Below are positions 61,016 through 64,000 of a DNA stretch of 64,000 nucleotides, one piece after another (within the stretch, counting starts at the first letter, position 1; each line of letters starts with the position of its first letter). The notes under the pieces are model-generated. The model worked only from the letters and a program-made list of their open reading frames with translations, was not told the origin of the DNA and ran no database searches. Where the stretch lies: positions 806,001-870,000 of the forward strand of contig AP018536.1 in the NCBI GenBank assembly GCA_003584705.1, written 5' to 3'. The position numbers and the translations under genes are program-made. The stretch comes from Lachnospiraceae bacterium GAM79. GTDB taxonomy: Bacteria; Bacillota; Clostridia; Lachnospirales; Lachnospiraceae.

Positions 61016-64000
61016 GCGAACGTTGGAAAATGAACCGGATCGGTTTTGTGAATTTCTGGTTATATGATGAAGAGGACTTCGAATTTGAAGACGGAAAGTT
61101 ACTTCTGCGTGGACAAAACGGTTCTGGAAAATCCATTACGACACAGAGTTTTATCCCGTTTGTACTGGATGGAGACCGTACACCGAGCCGCCTGGATCCT
61201 TTTGGCTCCAGTGACCGCCGGATGGAATATTATTTTCTGGGAGAAGAGGGCAAGGAGGAGTCTACCGGCTATCTGTTTCTGGAATTTTGGAAAGAGGATT
61301 CCGGAGAATATCGTACCATAGGAATCGGTCAGAAGGCAAAACGTGGGAAACCGATGGATTTCTGGGGCTTCGTGATTCTGGACGGACGCAGAGTAGGATA
61401 TGATCTGTGGCTGTATAAGGAAGTGGGATCGAATAAAATTCCCCGGGATAAGCGGGAGATGAAGGCGGAACTGGGGGAGGACAATTTTTTCACAGACAGT
61501 CCGTCGGAATACAAAAAGCATGTCAACCAATATATTTTCGGTTTCCGAAAAGAAGAACAGTATGAGCAGTTCATCAAACTGCTGGTGAAGGTGCGTGCTC
61601 CCAAGCTTTCCAAAGAGTTTAAACCGACCAAAGTGTATGATATTCTGAATGATTCCCTGCAGACTTTGACGGACGAGGATCTGCGGCCCATGGTAGATGC
61701 CATGGAAAAGATGGACGAGATCCAGGATAGTCTGGAGATGCTCAACCGTGCCTTCGATGATGTGAAGATCATCCGCAACGAATATACCCGATATAACCAA
61801 TATATGCTTGCGAAGAAAGCGCAGGGTTATCTGGGCAAGAAGCAGGAAGTGGAGAAAGAACAGGCAATACTGGCAGATCAGGAACAGCGGCAGAGCGAGG
61901 CATTGGAAGAGCAGAACCGGGCAGTGCAGGATACGGAGAGACTTACAGCAGAGAAAAAGCTGAAAGAAACGGAACGCAACGCTCTTCTGGATCCGGAACT
62001 CGAAGATGCGGACCGGAAACTGGAAAAATTAAAGGCAGAGCATCAGGAGGCTGTGGATGGAGAGCAACGCTGGGAGAAAAAGATCGAAGATGGCAGGGAG
62101 CGGATCCGGGAAGAAGAGATTGTACTGAAAAAGCTGGAGGAACAGCTGGAACTGCGTCGTGATACTTTAAAGGAAAAGCGGGAAGATCTGGAAGAACAAC
62201 AGGAAATTCTGCAATGGGAACATCATGAGAAGGTAAAAGAGAAAATCGGACTGGAGGAATATGAAGAAAGAGACGAGATTGCGGAGCATCTGCAAATATG
62301 GAAAAATCATCTGACGACAGGAAGAACAGCACTCAGTCAATATGAATTGATATCCGGACAATACGAGGAAGCCGCCAGCCGACTGGAGGAGACGAAGAAG
62401 AAAAAAGCAGCGGAAGAGCAACGGCTGGAGATGGCAGAAGAACAGGTGGCCGACAGAATCGATGCATGGATCACGGAAGTCTTTCACAGAGCGGAAACAT
62501 CTGAGGAATGGCATCCGGAACGTGAGGTTCTCCTGCAGGCGGAGCAGAAAGCAAGACGATACGATACCGTAGCGGATGGCGTGGAGATACAGGGGGATTT
62601 CCGCGCAGATTATGAAAGACAGCGTCAACAGCTTACAGACGCAAAGAATGGGAAACAGTATCAGAGGGAAATTCAGGAAGGAATCCTAAAAGATGTCCGG
62701 GAACAGCTTAAAAAGGTGCAGGAACAGCAGGAACTGGAGCCAGAACGGGATGAGACAGTCGAAAAATCCAGAGTATCCCTGGCACAGGCAGGAATCACAG
62801 CCATTCCGTTCTACAGAACGGTAGAGTTTGCCAAGGATCTGGAGGAGAGTGCCTGTGCGAGACTGGAAGCACAAATGCAAATGACCGGAATGTTGGATGC
62901 CCTGGTGGTGACACCGGAAGATTTTGTGAAAATAAAAGCAGACCATCCGGAGTTCCTGGATGCTGTCCTGCAGACGGACGGGCCGGGGAACAGCCATTTT
63001 TCCGGATTGACAGTAAGTGACGATCTACCGCAGGAATTAAGAACTCCGGTATTGGAAATCCTCAGCAATATTTATGAAGAGGAAGGAAAGACACAGGGAA
63101 TCTGTTTCGGTGCAGATGGCAGCTTCCGGCAGGGAATCTTAGCCGGTAAAGCGGACAAGCAGGCGGCAGAATATGTGGGATATCTGGCGAGGAAACGGAG
63201 AAAAGAGCAAAAGATCCGGGAATTGCAGGAGCAGATAGAAAGCATCAGCAGGACCATAGAAGAGTGGAACACCGGAATTGCACAACTGCAGGGACGTATG
63301 GACAGATTACAGGTGGAATATCAGGAGATTCCTGACTTTTCGGAGATTCAGATCGCATTGTCGGAGAAACGGGAGTTGGAACGTATTCTGGAGACGTTGG
63401 AAAACGAATATCTGAAACAACAGGATCAGGAACACAGACTTTCCGAGCAGAAGAACCGGCAATATCAGGAGGTATTGAAAGCTTGTAAAATGCTGCCCTA
63501 TAGCAGAACAGTGGCGGCTTATGAGGAAGCCTGCGGTGCAGCAGAAGAATACGGAAGGATATGGCAGAGCGCAAGGCAGGAACTGCTGCATATACAGACG
63601 GAACAGATCGGCTGTCTGGACAGAAAAGAACGGATAGAGCAATACCGGGAGAATCTGGAAGAAGCCTATACGGAAAAAAGAACTTACAGCACCCGGGCAA
63701 AAGCCAGTGAGATTCAGATCCGTCAGCTGGAAGAGTATCTGAGGAGTCCGGAATTGCTGGAAAAGGCAAACCGGCTGAAACGTTTGAAGGAAGAACTTTC
63801 GCAGATCGACAAGGAACTGGAGGATCTGAAACTTCTGGGAGCCACCCTCAAAGAAAGGTTACAGACATTACAGAAAGAACTGCCGGAACAAAAAGAAAAG
63901 CTGCAACAGTACATTATAGAAGAAACCACGCTCAGAAACTATTTTGAAGAGGAACTGGATCTGAAACTGATTCTGAACCGGGAAGGACGGACAGTCTATG
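61012..64000 (+). CDS. jetC: Wadjet type II SMC-like ATPase JetC (TIGR02680-like), 5' part
   Basis: The frame is open from the ATG at 61012 to the window edge (996 codons). The Walker A loop G-Q-N-G-S-G-K-S is at residues 34-41 after a typical I-G-F-V-N-F-W start. Long coiled-coil stretches (about 265-480, 525-590 and 715-990) flank a hinge-like region. The C-terminal signature and Walker B are beyond the window. JetC extrudes DNA loops and, with the nuclease JetD, cuts small circular plasmids. JetD should follow but is not visible. Confidence 0.88.
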   Translation, partial: MSERWKMNRIGFVNFWLYDEEDFEFEDGKLLLRGQNGSGKSITTQSFIPFVLDGDRTPSRLDPFGSSDRRMEYYFLGEEGKEESTGYLFLEFWKEDSGEYRTIGIGQKAKRGKPMDFWGFVILDGRRVGYDLWLYKEVGSNKIPRDKREMKAELGEDNFFTDSPSEYKKHVNQYIFGFRKEEQYEQFIKLLVKVRAPKLSKEFKPTKVYDILNDSLQTLTDEDLRPMVDAMEKMDEIQDSLEMLNRAFDDVKIIRNEYTRYNQYMLAKKAQGYLGKKQEVEKEQAILADQEQRQSEALEEQNRAVQDTERLTAEKKLKETERNALLDPELEDADRKLEKLKAEHQEAVDGEQRWEKKIEDGRERIREEEIVLKKLEEQLELRRDTLKEKREDLEEQQEILQWEHHEKVKEKIGLEEYEERDEIAEHLQIWKNHLTTGRTALSQYELISGQYEEAASRLEETKKKKAAEEQRLEMAEEQVADRIDAWITEVFHRAETSEEWHPEREVLLQAEQKARRYDTVADGVEIQGDFRADYERQRQQLTDAKNGKQYQREIQEGILKDVREQLKKVQEQQELEPERDETVEKSRVSLAQAGITAIPFYRTVEFAKDLEESACARLEAQMQMTGMLDALVVTPEDFVKIKADHPEFLDAVLQTDGPGNSHFSGLTVSDDLPQELRTPVLEILSNIYEEEGKTQGICFGADGSFRQGILAGKADKQAAEYVGYLARKRRKEQKIRELQEQIESISRTIEEWNTGIAQLQGRMDRLQVEYQEIPDFSEIQIALSEKRELERILETLENEYLKQQDQEHRLSEQKNRQYQEVLKACKMLPYSRTVAAYEEACGAAEEYGRIWQSARQELLHIQTEQIGCLDRKERIEQYRENLEEAYTEKRTYSTRAKASEIQIRQLEEYLRSPELLEKANRLKRLKEELSQIDKELEDLKLLGATLKERLQTLQKELPEQKEKLQQYIIEETTLRNYFEEELDLKLILNREGRTVY

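Noticed and set aside
63990..64000. Naming jetD as part of this window
   Set aside because: jetC is still open at the edge; the downstream gene cannot be seen.

Overview
The window looks like a chromosome segment of a Lachnospiraceae-type Clostridium relative (Firmicutes). This is inferred from the protein style, the strong AGGAGG ribosome sites, the SAM-I riboswitch before metK, the pairing of argF with birA, and the spore/cell-wall hydrolases. No 16S rRNA is present, so the genus is not assigned.

Positions 1-32400 are ordinary core chromosome. In order they hold a coiled-coil membrane protein, a flavin reductase, a cupin-type regulator, a Y-family polymerase facing it, an M23 peptidase, murA, a SAM riboswitch with metK, a ribosomal L25/Ctc protein, thrH, a chemotaxis receptor, an rsmH-like methyltransferase, dnaE, pfkA, a TrmH-family methyltransferase, proC, a SleB-like hydrolase, an nfeD/SPFH pair, argF-birA, coaX, a membrane glycosyltransferase-like protein, a tRNA dihydrouridine synthase, greA and lysS. 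Terminators and promoters are easy to see between most of these units.

Positions 32401-41286 are an A+T-rich island that has landed inside lysS. It supplied a foreign-looking 3' end to lysS. The probable original tail, now frameshifted, sits 8.9 kb downstream and is followed by a strong terminator that probably served the original gene. A 14-bp direct repeat flanks the island, and a degraded tyrosine-recombinase tail lies just inside its right end. Its cargo is a flavodoxin-fold oxidoreductase, a MATE pump, a lantibiotic-protection type ABC transporter with its two-component system, and a RelB/RelE-type toxin-antitoxin pair. Gene fragments and a 46-bp repeat at the right end point to repeated recombination.

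Positions 43399-48561 hold the most unusual locus: tRNA-Lys, the RNA ligase RtcB, a small HTH protein, a compact tRNA array, an R2K-type ATP-grasp protein, about 0.5 kb of structured non-coding DNA, a second similar HTH protein, a coiled-coil protein and two small proteins. One tRNA in the array, Arg(ACG), carries a 52-nt structured insert in its anticodon loop. Another element has an acceptor stem but no T arm. Together they suggest an RNA-repair or tRNA-maturation system.

Positions 48658-58325 contain three related AAA ATPases of the DUF4143 type around a five-gene operon: an LRR membrane protein, a radical SAM/SPASM enzyme, a small protein ending in 14 asparagines, a zinc-ribbon membrane protein and a cyclic-phosphate receiver-like protein. 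This operon resembles an undescribed peptide-modification system. From 58407 to the right edge runs a type II Wadjet (JetABC) anti-plasmid defence operon, cut off inside jetC. The right half of the window is therefore an accessory and defence region.
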